This document shows positions 11,177 to 23,117 of a DNA stretch of 23,117 nt, piece by piece; positions within the stretch are counted from its first letter, which is position 1, and every line of letters begins with the position of its first letter. A program made the translations under genes and the position numbers. Below the pieces are notes generated by a model. That model did not search any database, was not told the origin of the DNA, and saw nothing but the letters and a program-made list of their open reading frames with translations. The stretch is from Paulinella micropora (taxonomy: Eukaryota > Cercozoa > Imbricatea > Euglyphida): NCBI GenBank assembly GCA_009731375.1, contig BJOX01000103.1, forward strand, positions 607,016 through 630,132. The letters run 5' to 3'.

Positions 11177-11690
11177 CTGTACATACATACATACATACAT
11201 ACATACATACATGCATACATAACGTATATAGGAGGGGTGTATGGATGTTCTTACTCGTGTTATGACATCATACATACATACATACATACATACATACATA
11301 CATGCATGCATACATACATACACACATACATACATACATTCATACATAACGTATGTAGGAGGGAGGTATGGATGTTCTCATGACATCATACATACATACA
11401 TACATACATACATACATACATACATACATACATACATACATACATACATACATACATGACGTATGTAGGAGGGAGGTATGGATGTTCTTACTCGTGTTAT
11501 GACATCATACATACATACATGCATGCATGCATGCATACATACATACATACATGCATACATACATACATACATACATACATACAGACATACATACATGACG
11601 TATGTAGGAGGGAGGTATGGATGTTCTTACTCGTGTTATGACATCATACATACATACATACATACATACATACATACATACATAACGTAT
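11177..11690. repeat. (ACAT)n arrays around E7 fragments
   Basis: Six ACAT blocks with GCAT and CACA variants, separated by the E7 5' fragments. Confidence 0.95.
11232..11646 (+). repeat. Array of four E7 5'-half fragments in ACAT repeats
   Basis: Partial copies of E7 start at 11232, 11359, 11469 and 11608, each after a gtatgtag or gtatatag acceptor and each ending at atgacatcat, where an ACAT array begins. Copies 3 and 4 differ from E7 only by two silent changes (CTT and GTT). Copy 1 has Gly to Cys, and copy 2 lacks ten bases (ttactcgtgt). None has a donor. Confidence 0.85.
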
Positions 11691-11694
11691 GTAG

Positions 11695-11764
11695 GAGGGA
11701 GGTATGGATGTTCTGACTCGTGTGATGGCTGCTTGTGGGCCTAGCTTGGAGGTTCAAATGGCTG
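11695..11764 (+). CDS. ARM gene exon E7
   Basis: A 70-bp exon after acgtatgtag (ending 11694), donor gtaaga at 11765. Phase 0 in, 1 out. It encodes [20 protein letters not shown] then QMA and a G. This is a clear ARM pattern: G-G, a first-helix hydrophobic core, then the P-S-x-E-V-Q-x-A start of the third helix. It is the only complete copy of a five-member series. Confidence 0.9.
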
Positions 11765-11769
11765 GTAAG

Positions 11770-12175
11770 AAAGATAGATAGATAAATGGATGGATGGATG
11801 GATGGATAGATAGATGGATGGATGGATAGGTAGATAGATAGATAGATAGATAGATGGATAGATGGATAGATAGGTAGATAGATAGATGGATAGATGGATA
11901 GATGGATTGATGGATTGATGGATGGATGGATGGATGGATTGATGGATGGATGGATGGATGGATGGGTGGGTGGCTGGGTGGGTGGATGGAAGGATGGAAG
12001 GATGAATGGATAGATGGATGGATGGATAGATGGATAGATGGATGGATAGATGGATGGATGGATGGATGGATGAATGGATGGATAGATGAATGGATGCATA
12101 CATGGATGGATAGATGGATGGATAGTTAGGTAGGTAGGCAGGTAGGCAGGTAGGCAGGCAGGTAGGTACGTAGAT

Positions 12176-12235
<60 letters not shown>
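11770..12235. repeat. GATA/GGAT arrays
   Basis: GATA and GATG tetranucleotides with GGGT, GTAG and GCAG variants. No gene seen on either strand. Confidence 0.95.
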
Positions 12236-12430
12236 ATGAAATATCGACTCATGTCAGAAAAAAGGAGCTTCTGATTTCGTCAACCAGGAAGTCTGTGGGT
12301 AAAGTATTAACCCGATGCCCAGCTAAGCCGTGATGTTTGCACGGAAGGGACTGATACAGGCAATACCAAAGCTCCCTAGTACCAGGCGGGGCCAGGGCTC
12401 GGTCCATAAAGCGCCCCTTGCAAAACGAGA
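12236..12430 (-). mobile_element. Family A repeat, copy 4 (reverse, 5' truncated)
   Basis: Read on the minus strand it starts at ctcgttttgcaaggggcgc and runs to tgagtcgatatttcattta, then (TATC)n. It is the most 5'-shortened of the four copies and the only one in this orientation. Confidence 0.85.
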
Positions 12431-12965
<535 letters not shown>

Positions 12966-13007
12966 GGCTACCTTCGGACGCACCTAACAAGTGCAAAAGA
13001 CAGATTG

Positions 13008-13980
<973 letters not shown>

Positions 13981-14035
13981 TCTATCCATCCATCCATCCA
14001 TCCATCCATCCATCCATCCATCCATCCATCCATCC

Positions 14036-14106
<71 letters not shown>

Positions 14107-14144
14107 ATAGGTCTACAGTTTATGCAAGCCGCCGTTTCCACAGG

Positions 14145-14239
<95 letters not shown>

Positions 14240-14240
14240 C
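13981..14240. repeat. CATC and ATCT arrays flanking E8
   Basis: CATC at 13981-14037 and ATCT at 14038-14106, then ATCT again from 14144 to 14240 after E8. Confidence 0.95.
14111..14143 (+). CDS. ARM gene exon E8 (33 bp)
   Basis: A 33-bp island in an ATCT array, between tatcatag (ending 14110) and the donor gtctat at 14144. In phase 1 on both sides it reads Gly-LQFMQAAVST-Gly. Joined to E7 it gives VQMAGLQFMQAAVST, a natural ARM third helix, and it leads in frame into E9. The exon is very short and the donor may be created by the flanking repeat, but the match of phase and motif is good. No fragments of it were seen. Confidence 0.65.
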
Positions 14241-14466
14241 GGTGCTCAAAACACTTGGACTAACGGCTTCCTTTTCTTTCTCTTCTTCCTTATCCTCCCA
14301 CTCTCCATTCCTAGATTGCCTTTTTCTTCAACGTCCTTCCTCCTCTTCTTTTTCCAGAACACAGTCTACCCGTGATTCCCATCCCGGACACATGCACAGT
14401 ACACAAATTATTGTTTGATGTGAAACTGCGTTCCTTTGCAAGGACTACATTCCTTTGCGACATCTC
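14240..14466 (+). mobile_element. Family B dispersed repeat, copy 2 (full)
   Basis: From ggtgctcaaaacacttgg through two pyrimidine-rich stretches and ctttttccagaacacag to gcgacatctcat, followed by (CCAT)n. Nearly the same as 19341-19567. A basic RKKRKKRK peptide on the minus strand comes from the pyrimidine-rich segment. Confidence 0.85.
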
Positions 14467-14522
14467 ATCCATCCATCCATCTATCCATCTATCCATCCAT
14501 CCATCCATCTATCTATCTATCC

Positions 14523-14583
<61 letters not shown>

Positions 14584-14690
14584 CCTGCCTATCTACCTAC
14601 CTACCTACCTACCTACCTACCTACCTGCCTACCTACCTACCTATCTACCTACCTATCTACCTACCTATATATCTACCTACCTGCGTTGGG
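14467..14690. repeat. CATC, ATCT and CTAC arrays
   Basis: Tail of family B copy 2, changing from CATC to ATCT to CTAC; about 60 bp of unassigned unique sequence follow to 14750. Confidence 0.95.
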
Positions 14691-14749
14691 AGATGTCAAA
14701 GCTATCTTTCCTATTGATTTTCTTTTCACACTTTCCGAACCTTTCTTGA

Positions 14750-14905
14750 TTTTATCGGTCACCTCCACACAATGTGGTCAGGTTACCGATAAAACTACAT
14801 ATGCGGCGCGCAAATTTCGCGTGTTTTGCGGGCTCGCCGGCCCGGCTCCGGGTCGCCCGCAAAACACGTCAAATTTGTGGCTAGCCGCATAATATACAAG
14901 TCTTA
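14750..14905 (-). mobile_element. Family C two-hairpin element, copy 2 (reverse)
   Basis: Starts with the atcggtcacctccaca / gtggtcaggttaccgat hairpin, then the large one with arms gtgttttgcggg and cccgcaaaacac around a GGC/CCG-rich loop, ending cgcataatatac. Confidence 0.85.
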
Positions 14906-14923
14906 TGGTCCGGATACATAGGC

Positions 14924-14925
14924 GA

Positions 14926-14978
<53 letters not shown>

Positions 14979-14982
14979 CTTT
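14924..14982. repeat. (ATCT)n array
   Basis: Starts at ggcgatatctatc, the same kind of 3' terminus as in families A and B, and runs into family A copy 3. Confidence 0.9.
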
Positions 14983-15288
14983 CTCGCTTGTTGAGCCCGG
15001 AATAAAACCCACAGTGCTCTGTCGGTTTATACTAGACTGTCGAACAGTCTCGAAACTCCATCTGCTTACTGGGCCCTCTGTAATGGAGGTGGGAGCTCGT
15101 TCTGCAAGGGGCGCTTTATGGAACGAGCCCTGGCCCCGCCTGGTACCAGGAAGCTTTGGTATTGCCTGTATCAGTCCCTTCCGTGCAAACATCACGGCTT
15201 AGCTGGGCATCGGGTTAATACTTTACCCACAGACTTCCTGGTTGACGAAATCAGAAGCTCCTTTTTTCTGACATTAGTCGATATTTCA
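14983..15288 (+). mobile_element. Family A repeat, copy 3 (5' truncated)
   Basis: Begins at tttctcgcttgttgagcc directly after ATCT and ends at tagtcgatatttcat, then (CTAT)/(CTAC) repeats leading to the E9 acceptor. Confidence 0.85.
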
Positions 15289-15365
15289 TCTATCTACCTA
15301 TCTACCTATCTACCTACCTACCTACCTACCTACCTATTCATCTATCTCTCTATCTATCTACCTAG

Positions 15366-15467
15366 GCGATCCAGAAGTTCTGGGCCAGCTGCGGGCATTG
15401 GGTGGTGTTAACGCTATTTTGAAAGCAGTCGAGCTGCATGCGGCAAACCCGCAGATTCAGCTGGCAG
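15366..15467 (+). CDS. ARM gene exon E9
   Basis: A 102-bp exon after ctacctag (ending 15365), donor gtgcga at 15468; phase 1 both sides. It encodes DPEVLGQLRALGGVNAILK followed by AVELHAANPQIQLA. This is the most canonical ARM segment here: the L-G-G-V-x-A-I first helix, the H-x-x-N-P turn and an I-Q-L-A third helix. It has no partial copies. Confidence 0.95.
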
Positions 15468-15484
15468 GTGCGAGCGAACGGATG

Positions 15485-15585
15485 GATAGATACTTGCGCG
15501 TTTATGTGTTTATATGCGCATGTGCGTATGTGCGTGTGCGCGTGCGTGCGTGCGCGTGTGCGTGTGCAGGAGGAGGAGGAGTAGC

Positions 15586-15621
<36 letters not shown>

Positions 15622-15644
15622 GGTGGTAGTGGTAGTGGAAGTTC

Positions 15645-15726
<82 letters not shown>

Positions 15727-15741
15727 AGTAGTAAGTAGTAG

Positions 15742-15801
<60 letters not shown>

Positions 15802-15809
15802 CGTAGTAC

Positions 15810-15893
<84 letters not shown>

Positions 15894-15939
15894 AGTAGTA
15901 GTAGTAAGTAGTAGTAGTAGTAAGTAGTAGTAGTAGTAG

Positions 15940-16011
<72 letters not shown>

Positions 16012-16016
16012 TAGTG

Positions 16017-16095
<79 letters not shown>

Positions 16096-16198
16096 TAGTG
16101 GTAGTAGTGGTAGTAGTGGTAGTAGTGGTAGTAGTGGTAGTAGTGGTAGTAGTGGTAGTAGTGGTAGNNNNNNNNNNCGGTAGTAGTAGTAGTAGTAT

Positions 16199-16269
<71 letters not shown>

Positions 16270-16288
16270 AGTAGTAGTAAGTAGTAGT

Positions 16289-16369
<81 letters not shown>

Positions 16370-16386
16370 CAGTAGTAAATAGTAGT
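15485..16386. repeat. GTGCGT tract and long (AGT)n array of intron 9
   Basis: TGCG words to 15566, then AGT trinucleotides with GGT blocks (15611-15640, 16090-16167), AAGT and ACGT slips. A 10-N gap sits at 16168-16177 and another at 16387-16396. Confidence 0.95.
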
Positions 16387-16414
16387 NNNNNNNNNNTCCA
16401 CTCCTACGGCTTAG

Positions 16415-16469
16415 GTTCAGGTCTGTTGGCGGTGGGCGCGAGGGAGGATCTCAATGGGGACAGCCATTG
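16415..16469 (+). pseudogene. E10 5' fragment, frameshifted
   Basis: Follows the same gcttag acceptor as E10 and matches its first half (tctgttggcggtg), but contains an extra base and several substitutions before breaking at ccattg into an AGT array. It lies 372 bp upstream of E10, just after a 10-N gap. Confidence 0.75.
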
Positions 16470-16471
16470 TA

Positions 16472-16778
<307 letters not shown>

Positions 16779-16786
16779 CGGCTTAG

Positions 16787-16893
16787 GTTCTGGTCTGTTG
16801 GCGGTGGTCGCGGGGGAGGAGCACATGGGCACTGCCATTGAGTCGGTCGGCGCCGTCATCGGCCGCATGCAGGTGGCCAAAGACCAGGCTCAG
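16787..16893 (+). CDS. ARM gene exon E10
   Basis: A 107-bp exon, the longest here, between ggcttag (ending 16786) and the donor gtataa at 16894. Phase 1 in, 0 out. It encodes SGLLAVVAGEEHMGTAIES then VGAVIGRMQVAKDQAQ: the second half of one ARM unit and the first helix of the next. A (AGT)n to (ACT)n inversion sits immediately upstream, and a family C element begins about ten bases past the donor. Confidence 0.9.
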
Positions 16894-16902
16894 GTATAAT
16901 AG

Positions 16903-17052
16903 CATATTATGCGTCTAGCCACAAATTTGACGTGTTTTGCGGGCGAGCCGGAGCCGGGCCGGACAGCCCGCAAAACACGTCAAATTTGGCGCGCCGCATA
17001 TGTAGTTTTTATCGGTAACCTGACCACATTTTGTGGAGGTGACCGATAAAAA
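16903..17052 (+). mobile_element. Family C two-hairpin element, copy 3
   Basis: Begins at gcatattatgcgtctagcc about ten bases after the E10 donor. Large hairpin with arms acgtgttttgcgggc / gcccgcaaaacacgt, then tatcggtaacctgaccac paired with gtggaggtgaccgata. Confidence 0.85.
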
Positions 17053-17113
17053 ATAACAACGACGACGACGACAACGACGACCACGACGACGACGACGACG
17101 ACAACTGCAACAA

Positions 17114-17149
<36 letters not shown>

Positions 17150-17283
17150 ACATCAATAACACCAAATAATAACCAGAACAATAAATAACAATCAACAACC
17201 AACAAAAACAAACAAAAACAAACAACAATGACAACAACAACCACAACAACCACAACAACAACAGCAACAACAACAACATCGAC
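17053..17283. repeat. ACG then AAC trinucleotide array
   Basis: CGA/ACG units to about 17105, then CAA/AAC units with ataa interruptions; no coding signal. Confidence 0.9.
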
Positions 17284-17309
17284 ATGTATGTGTATTTATA
17301 TGCATACAG

Positions 17310-17354
17310 ATGATTGGAGAATTGGCTTCGTCGATTTCCTTACTCACTAACTTG
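17310..17354 (+). CDS. ARM gene exon E11
   Basis: A 45-bp exon in phase 0 both sides, after a tttatatgcatacag acceptor (ending 17309), donor gtaaca at 17355. It encodes MIGELASSISLLTNL, whose LLTNL matches the conserved ARM third-helix core. Direct joining to E12 ([10 protein letters not shown]) gives a classic ARM L-x-x-L-T-N-L-to-N pattern. Confidence 0.8.
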
Positions 17355-17355
17355 G

Positions 17356-18698
<1,343 letters not shown>

Positions 18699-18704
18699 GC
18701 ATAG

Positions 18705-18739
18705 ATTGCAGTGGAAGGCAACGCGGACGCTCTGATGTC
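18705..18739 (+). pseudogene. E12 5' fragment with acceptor
   Basis: Thirty-five bases match the start of E12 after gcatag, with one silent Gly change, and run into CTAC/ATCT repeats at ctgatgtc. It is about 1 kb upstream of E12 and has no donor. Confidence 0.8.
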
Positions 18740-18758
18740 TACCTACCTACCTACCTAC

Positions 18759-18840
<82 letters not shown>
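18740..18840. repeat. CTAC/ATCT array
   Basis: Separates the E12 fragment from the unique block at 18841. Confidence 0.95.
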
Positions 18841-18841
<1 letters not shown>

Positions 18842-19340
18842 AAAACACTTGGACTAACGGCTTGAACGGCTTCCTTTTCTTTCTCTTCTTCCTTGTCCTC
18901 CTCAAGACCTCACTCTCCATTTTGCCTTTTTCTTCAAACCCCTTGGAGAAGATTTTGCTCATGTCCACCCTTACGAAGATCCTTCGAGCCTCCTCGAAAA
19001 GAAGAGTCCAAAAGTGCACGTCCATCCGGACTATAAGTCACAACCCGGCATTGTCAACCCGGATTCCACCCACAGTGTTGACGCCGAGACATACTCTCAT
19101 TTCGTCCAAGAAGTGCCCCGAAAGAACCAATCGAAAGAAGAAAGCACCTGATTTTGCCATCAACACCAAGCGTATGGAAAGACATTGAAGAAGAACTCCA
19201 ATCCGCCCTCCCTCTCATCCTCCCCTTATCTCTCATCCTGCATTCCGTCATAGCCGTCCAGTGTTGCATAGCCCGGGCTAGGTCCCTTCGGGGGTTTAGG
19301 CCTTTACACAATGTCATCATTGTAGCTTGCGCAAGCTTAC
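18841..19340. other. 500-bp unique block, possible extended family B element
   Basis: It begins with aaaacacttggactaacgg, the same words that open family B at 19347, and ends where that copy starts, so one element may be nested beside another. On the minus strand two short open frames occur (18840-19025 and 19054-19320); the first ends [16 protein letters not shown] like the minus frame of family B. I cannot assign a protein family. It may be an older element body or a decayed ORF. Confidence 0.5.
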
Positions 19341-19567
19341 GGTGCTCAAAACACTTGGACTAACGGCTTCCTTTTCTTTCTCTTCTTCCTTATCCTCCCA
19401 CTCTCCATTCCTAGATTGCCTTTTTCTTCACGTCCTTCCTCCTCTTCTTTTTCCAGAACACAGTCTACCCGTGATTCCCATCCCGGACACATGCACAGTA
19501 CACAAATTATTGTTTGATGTGAAACTGCGTTCCTTTGCAAGGACTACATTCCTTTGCGACATCTCAT
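19341..19567 (+). mobile_element. Family B dispersed repeat, copy 3
   Basis: Nearly identical to 14240-14466, ending gcgacatctcat followed by (CTAT)n and CTAC. Confidence 0.85.
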
Positions 19568-19688
19568 CTATCTATCTATCTATCTATCCATCTACCTACC
19601 TACCTACCTACCTATCTACCTACCTACCTACCTACCTACGTACCTACCTACCTACCTACCNNNNNNNNNNTATCTATCTATCTATCTA
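19568..19688. repeat. ATCT/CTAC array with 10-N gap
   Basis: Tail of family B copy 3; gap at 19661-19670; leads to the E12 acceptor. Confidence 0.9.
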
Positions 19689-19691
19689 TAG

Positions 19692-19748
19692 ATTGCAGTG
19701 GAAGGGAACGCGGACGCTCTGATGTCGGCTGGAGTGATTGATCAATTG
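19692..19748 (+). CDS. ARM gene exon E12
   Basis: A 57-bp, 19-codon exon in phase 0 both sides, between tctatag (ending 19691) and the donor gtagat at 19749. It encodes [19 protein letters not shown]: the N-x-x-x-L-M end of a third helix, then the A-G-V-I start of the next repeat. The alternative acceptor at attgcag leads to an early stop in the required phase, so I use the tatag site. Confidence 0.9.
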
Positions 19749-19752
19749 GTAG

Positions 19753-19755
<3 letters not shown>

Positions 19756-19789
<34 letters not shown>

Positions 19790-19837
19790 AGATGTAGTTA
19801 TTTCATTCATCTCTCACTCACATGAGAGAGAGAGAGA

Positions 19838-19897
<60 letters not shown>

Positions 19898-19905
19898 GAC
19901 AGAGA
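19756..19905. repeat. (GA)n tracts
   Basis: Two GA blocks around a short unique piece at about 19791-19822. Confidence 0.9.
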
Positions 19906-19914
19906 GAAGGAATA

Positions 19915-20093
19915 GTGAACATTTTCGGCCAGAACAAATTATCCCGTAATAACGGTACATTTGTTATTCAAAGTTGTGAAGAATTTTGTCCAGCCGGTCA
20001 TTACGGTACATTTTTTGTCCACACATGAAAGTTTAGCGTAAAATTCCCCGTATGTACGGTTGGCCGAAAGGTGAGGCGGCCGAAATTTTTCAC
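19915..20093. mobile_element. ~179-bp fold-back element (single copy here)
   Basis: Ends are inverted repeats: gtgaacattttcggcc at 19915-19930 and its complement at 20078-20093, 14 of 16 matching. Internal words taacggtacattt and ttacggtacattt repeat directly, and ccgtatgtacgg is palindromic. No coding signal. Confidence 0.5.
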
Positions 20094-20139
20094 ACGACCT
20101 TAACCGCGAAGGCCGCTGAAGATTCGCTGTTCTTTTGAA

Positions 20140-20222
20140 TAAGTAAGCAAGTACGTAAGCAAGTAAGTAAGTAAGTAAGCAAGCAAGTAAGTAAGTAAGT
20201 AAGTAGGTAAGTAGGTAAGTAG

Positions 20223-20293
<71 letters not shown>

Positions 20294-20295
20294 GT
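20140..20295. repeat. (AAGT)n / (AAGC)n array
   Basis: Complement of the CTTA/CTTG type at 7265-8625, here on the other strand, upstream of E13. Confidence 0.95.
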
Positions 20296-20320
20296 ATTAT
20301 TTTTGGTGTTTCCCAAATAG

Positions 20321-20393
20321 GTGAATGCGATAGTGCTGGCGCAGACGCAGCAGCCGTCTCAACAAAGGACTGATATTCTTAACATGGCCTCAG
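20321..20393 (+). CDS. ARM gene exon E13
   Basis: A 73-bp exon between cccaaatag (ending 20320) and the donor gtatgg at 20394. Phase 0 in, 1 out. It encodes VNAIVLAQTQQPSQQRTDI, LNMAS and a G. The first helix continues E12; the Q-rich turn is unusual for an ARM loop. Four 3' fragments follow in a trinucleotide array. Confidence 0.9.
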
Positions 20394-20401
20394 GTATGGT
20401 A

Positions 20402-20588
20402 GAATGATGATGGTGGTGGTGGTGGTGGTGATGATGGTGATGGTGGTGGTGGTGGTGATGATGATGATGATGATGAAGATGATAAAGATGATGACGATGA
20501 TGACGATGATGATGATAATAAGACGCAACAGCCGTCTCAGCAAAGGACAGACATGCTCAACATGGCCTCGGGTGTGATAGAGTGATGA

Positions 20589-20637
<49 letters not shown>

Positions 20638-20820
20638 GGTGATGATGGTGGTGGTGATGATGATGATGGTGGTGGTGGTGGTGGTGGTGGTAGTGATGGT
20701 GGTGAAGATGATGAAGATGATGATGATGATGATGAAGATGATGATGATGATGATAATAAGACGCAACAGCCGTCTCAGCAAAGGACAGACATGCTCAACA
20801 TGGCCTCAGGTGTGATAGAG

Positions 20821-20852
<32 letters not shown>

Positions 20853-21093
20853 GTGATGGTGATGATGGTGGTGTGGTGATGGTGGTGGTGGTGGTGGTGA
20901 TGATGGTGGTGGTGGTGGTGATGATGGTGGTGGTGATGATGGCGATGGTGCTGCTGCTGCTGATGATGATGATGATGAAGATGATGATGATGATGATGAC
21001 GATGATGATGATGATGATGATAATAAGACGCAACAGCCGTCTCAGCAAAGGACAGACATGCTCAACATGGCCTCAGCTGTGATAGAGTGATGA

Positions 21094-21127
<34 letters not shown>

Positions 21128-21376
21128 GGTGGTGGTGATGATGGTGGTGGTGATGGTGATGGTGATGGTGGTGGTGGTGGTGATGATGATGATGGTGGTG
21201 GTGGTGGTGATGATGGTGATGATGGTGGTGGTGGTGGTGATGGTGGTGGTGATGGTGGTGGTGATGGTGATGATGATGATGATAACGATGATGATGATGA
21301 TGATAATAAGACGCAACAGCCGTCTCAGCAAAGGACAGACATGCTCAACATGGCCTCAGGTGTGATAGAGTGATGA

Positions 21377-21410
<34 letters not shown>

Positions 21411-21662
21411 GGTGGTGGTGGTGATGATGGTGGTGGTGGTGGTGATGGTGGTGGTGGTGGTGGTGATGATGGTGGTGGTGGTGGTGGTGATGATGGTGGT
21501 GGTGGTGGTGGTGATGATGATGATGATGACGATGATGATGATGATGATGATGATGGTGATGGTGATGATGGTGATGATGGTGATGCTGATGATGCTGATG
21601 CTGCTGCTGCTGCTGCTGATGATGATGATGACAATGACGATGACGATGACGACGACGACGAC

Positions 21663-21694
<32 letters not shown>

Positions 21695-21713
21695 CGACGA
21701 CGACGACGATGAC

Positions 21714-21748
<35 letters not shown>

Positions 21749-22010
21749 CGGTGACGACGATGACGACGACGACGACGATGATGATGATGATGATGATGAA
21801 GATGATGATGATGATGATGATGATGACGACGACGATGATGATGACGATGACGACGACGACGATGATGATGACGAGGAGATGATGATGATAATGATGATGA
21901 TGATGATGACGAGGACGACGAGGACGTCGACGACGATGATGACGACGACGACAACGACGAATGATATGATGATGATGATGACAACGACAAAGACGACCAC
22001 GACGATGATA
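20402..22010. repeat. GAT/GGT/GAC trinucleotide array of intron 13
   Basis: ATG/GGT units with CTG and GAC blocks, holding the four E13 fragments up to 21359 and continuing without them to about 22010. Confidence 0.95.
20521..21359 (+). repeat. Array of four E13 3'-part fragments in GAT/GGT repeats
   Basis: Copies lie at 20521-20571, 20759-20809, 21026-21076 and 21309-21359, spaced 238, 267 and 283 bp. Each carries the last ~50 bp of E13 followed by gtgtgatagag and a (GAT)n/(GGT)n tract. The third has ctgtga instead of gtgtga, so its donor is gone. The four agree with each other more than with E13. Against E13 their shared codon differences are five silent ones and one Ile-to-Met. Confidence 0.85.
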
Positions 22011-22060
22011 TTAATAACAACATTCAGAATAAGACTAAACCTAGCCTCCGATCGTATACA

Positions 22061-22271
22061 TGAGAAGTTCATAGTTCTTAAGTGCAATCAGCAAGGACTA
22101 AGCGCTTCGTTCTCAGTCAATACCTGTGTCCAGAATCTGTATCTTGGCTCATTAGTAAGCTCTTGACGATACCTTTCAAACGAGCCACTGCAGAAGCGAC
22201 AGCAACCAGCATTGGCTGAGATCGAAGCACTTGAACATTGCTCATTGTAGTTAAGAACTATGAACTTCTCT
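22061..22271. mobile_element. ~211-bp fold-back element with coding-like arms
   Basis: The first 19 bases from 22062 (agaagttcatagttcttaa) are exactly complementary to the right end (to 22270). Imperfect pairing continues about 65 bp on each side. Read inward from each end the arms give [18 protein letters not shown] (plus) and [18 protein letters not shown] (minus), similar peptides. The minus frame is open over 22088-22324. Function unknown. Confidence 0.6.
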
Positions 22272-22322
22272 TGTGTCATGGGTGCCATGCAAATGGTTAC
22301 ACCTCCCCCAACTTTTATTGCC

Positions 22323-22325
<3 letters not shown>

Positions 22326-22367
<42 letters not shown>

Positions 22368-22435
22368 CAGATAGATAGATAGATAGATAGATAGTTAGAT
22401 AGACAGACAGACAGACAGGTAGATAGATAGGTAGG

Positions 22436-22472
<37 letters not shown>

Positions 22473-22475
22473 GGA
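22326..22475. repeat. (GATA)n array with GACA
   Basis: Tetranucleotide array between the fold-back and family C copy 4. Confidence 0.95.
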
Positions 22476-22499
22476 TATACCGGACATTCGTAATAAAAT

Positions 22500-22655
22500 T
22501 ATATCGGACACCTCCACATAATATGGTCAGGTTACCGATGAAAACTACATATATGCGGGCGCGCCAAAGTTGACGTGTTTTTTGGGCTCGCCGGCCCGGC
22601 CCGGCCCGGCCCGCCCGCGAAACACGTCAAATTTTTGGCTAACCACATTATATAT
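22500..22655 (-). mobile_element. Family C two-hairpin element, copy 4 (reverse)
   Basis: Small hairpin (atcggacacctccac / atggtcaggttaccgat), then arms gttgacgtgttttttggg and gcgaaacacgtcaaattt around a CGGCC-rich loop with four cggcc units. It ends about 20 bp before the E14 acceptor, whose polypyrimidine tract (aatttcctttatcag) follows directly. Confidence 0.8.
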
Positions 22656-22675
22656 ATATAAATTTCCTTTATCAG

Positions 22676-22734
22676 GCTCGTTGGTGCGCTTGCTTCCTAA
22701 GGATCCCGCCCGCGTCGTCCAAGCGGTATTTTAG
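22676..22734 (+). CDS. ARM gene exon E14, probably terminal
   Basis: Follows tttcctttatcag (ending 22675) and takes two bases to complete E13's Gly. It reads SLVRLLPKDPARVVQAVF and then TAG at 22732-22734. Alternatively a donor at 22726 (gcg/gtattt, phase 0) would remove the stop and continue the gene beyond the window. The peptide ends in mid-helix, which slightly favours continuation; the downstream ATCT array gives no polyadenylation clue. Confidence 0.7.

Positions 22735-23117
<383 letters not shown>

Noticed and set aside
11926-12129. CRISPR-like or protein-coding tryptophan-rich repeat (DGWMDGW)
   Set aside because: Pure GGAT/GATA microsatellite; no spacers of regular unique sequence.
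12964-12990. Possible 27-bp exon between E7 and E8 (gatag / gtgcaa)
   Set aside because: Phase could fit (DGYLRTHLT), but it would break the smooth ARM helix made by joining E7 to E8 and its acceptor is just the GATA array end. Not excluded; a junction read would settle it.
15118-15285. Short open frame in family A ([16 protein letters not shown] type)
   Set aside because: Present in all A copies with differing frames and truncations and no recognisable domain; not enough to call an ORF of a retroposon.
21325-22087. Poly-His, poly-Ser and poly-Met frames
   Set aside because: Frames of GAT/CAC trinucleotides; no flanking coding sequence.

Overview
This is a eukaryotic nuclear window made mostly of simple-sequence DNA. 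By eye more than 80% is tetra-, tri-, penta-, hexa- and octanucleotide arrays. It contains no bacterial-type genes, rRNA, CRISPR array or plausible long ORF; the long open frames are translations of microsatellites. The organism cannot be named from sequence alone. Kilobase introns around exons of 33-107 bp, GC-leaning exon code, mostly G after the acceptor AG, one GC donor and scaffold N-gaps suggest a protist with a bloated genome. Dinoflagellate or chromerid relatives are compatible, but this is inference.

Between the arrays lies one plus-strand gene. I find 14 short exons (E1 685-749 to E14 from 22676), each with AG before it and GT (once GC) after it. All 13 codon phases match across the junctions. 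Joined, they give about 298 residues of armadillo (ARM) repeats, with repeated G-G/V/L-starting first helices and asparagine-centred third helices. The gene enters from upstream and ends at a TAG at 22732-22734, or continues beyond the window. Only about 4% of the locus is coding.

Most exons are accompanied by broken copies of themselves, and these follow a rule. Fragments of an exon's 5' part, with an acceptor, lie upstream of the intact exon (E2, E3, E6, E7, E10, E12). Fragments of its 3' part, usually with a donor, lie downstream (E1, E2, E3, E4, E5, E13). E6 has ten upstream partial copies and E13 has four downstream. Many differences between fragments and intact exons are synonymous or conservative, which is unexpected for dead duplicates. 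This is the most interesting aspect of the window; assembly artefact is the main rival explanation.

The introns also carry dispersed elements. Family A has four copies with different 5' ends and one common 3' end running into (ATCT)n. Family B has three copies and shares that 3' terminus. Family C has four copies of about 150 bp built of two hairpins, three of them touching an intron boundary. There are also two single fold-back elements (19915-20093 and 22061-22271). Layout: 1-2250 E1-E2; 2251-5218 ATCT/CTAC arrays, family B and A copies and E3; 5219-7120 arrays and E4; 7120-9193 CTTACTTG octamer array and E5; 9194-11764 E5, E6 and E7 fragment arrays; 11765-15467 arrays, families A, B and C, E8 and E9; 15468-17354 AGT/ACT arrays, E10, E11; 17355-20393 arrays, an unassigned unique stretch, E12, E13; 20394-23117 E13 fragment array, fold-back, family C, E14 and a final ATCT array.
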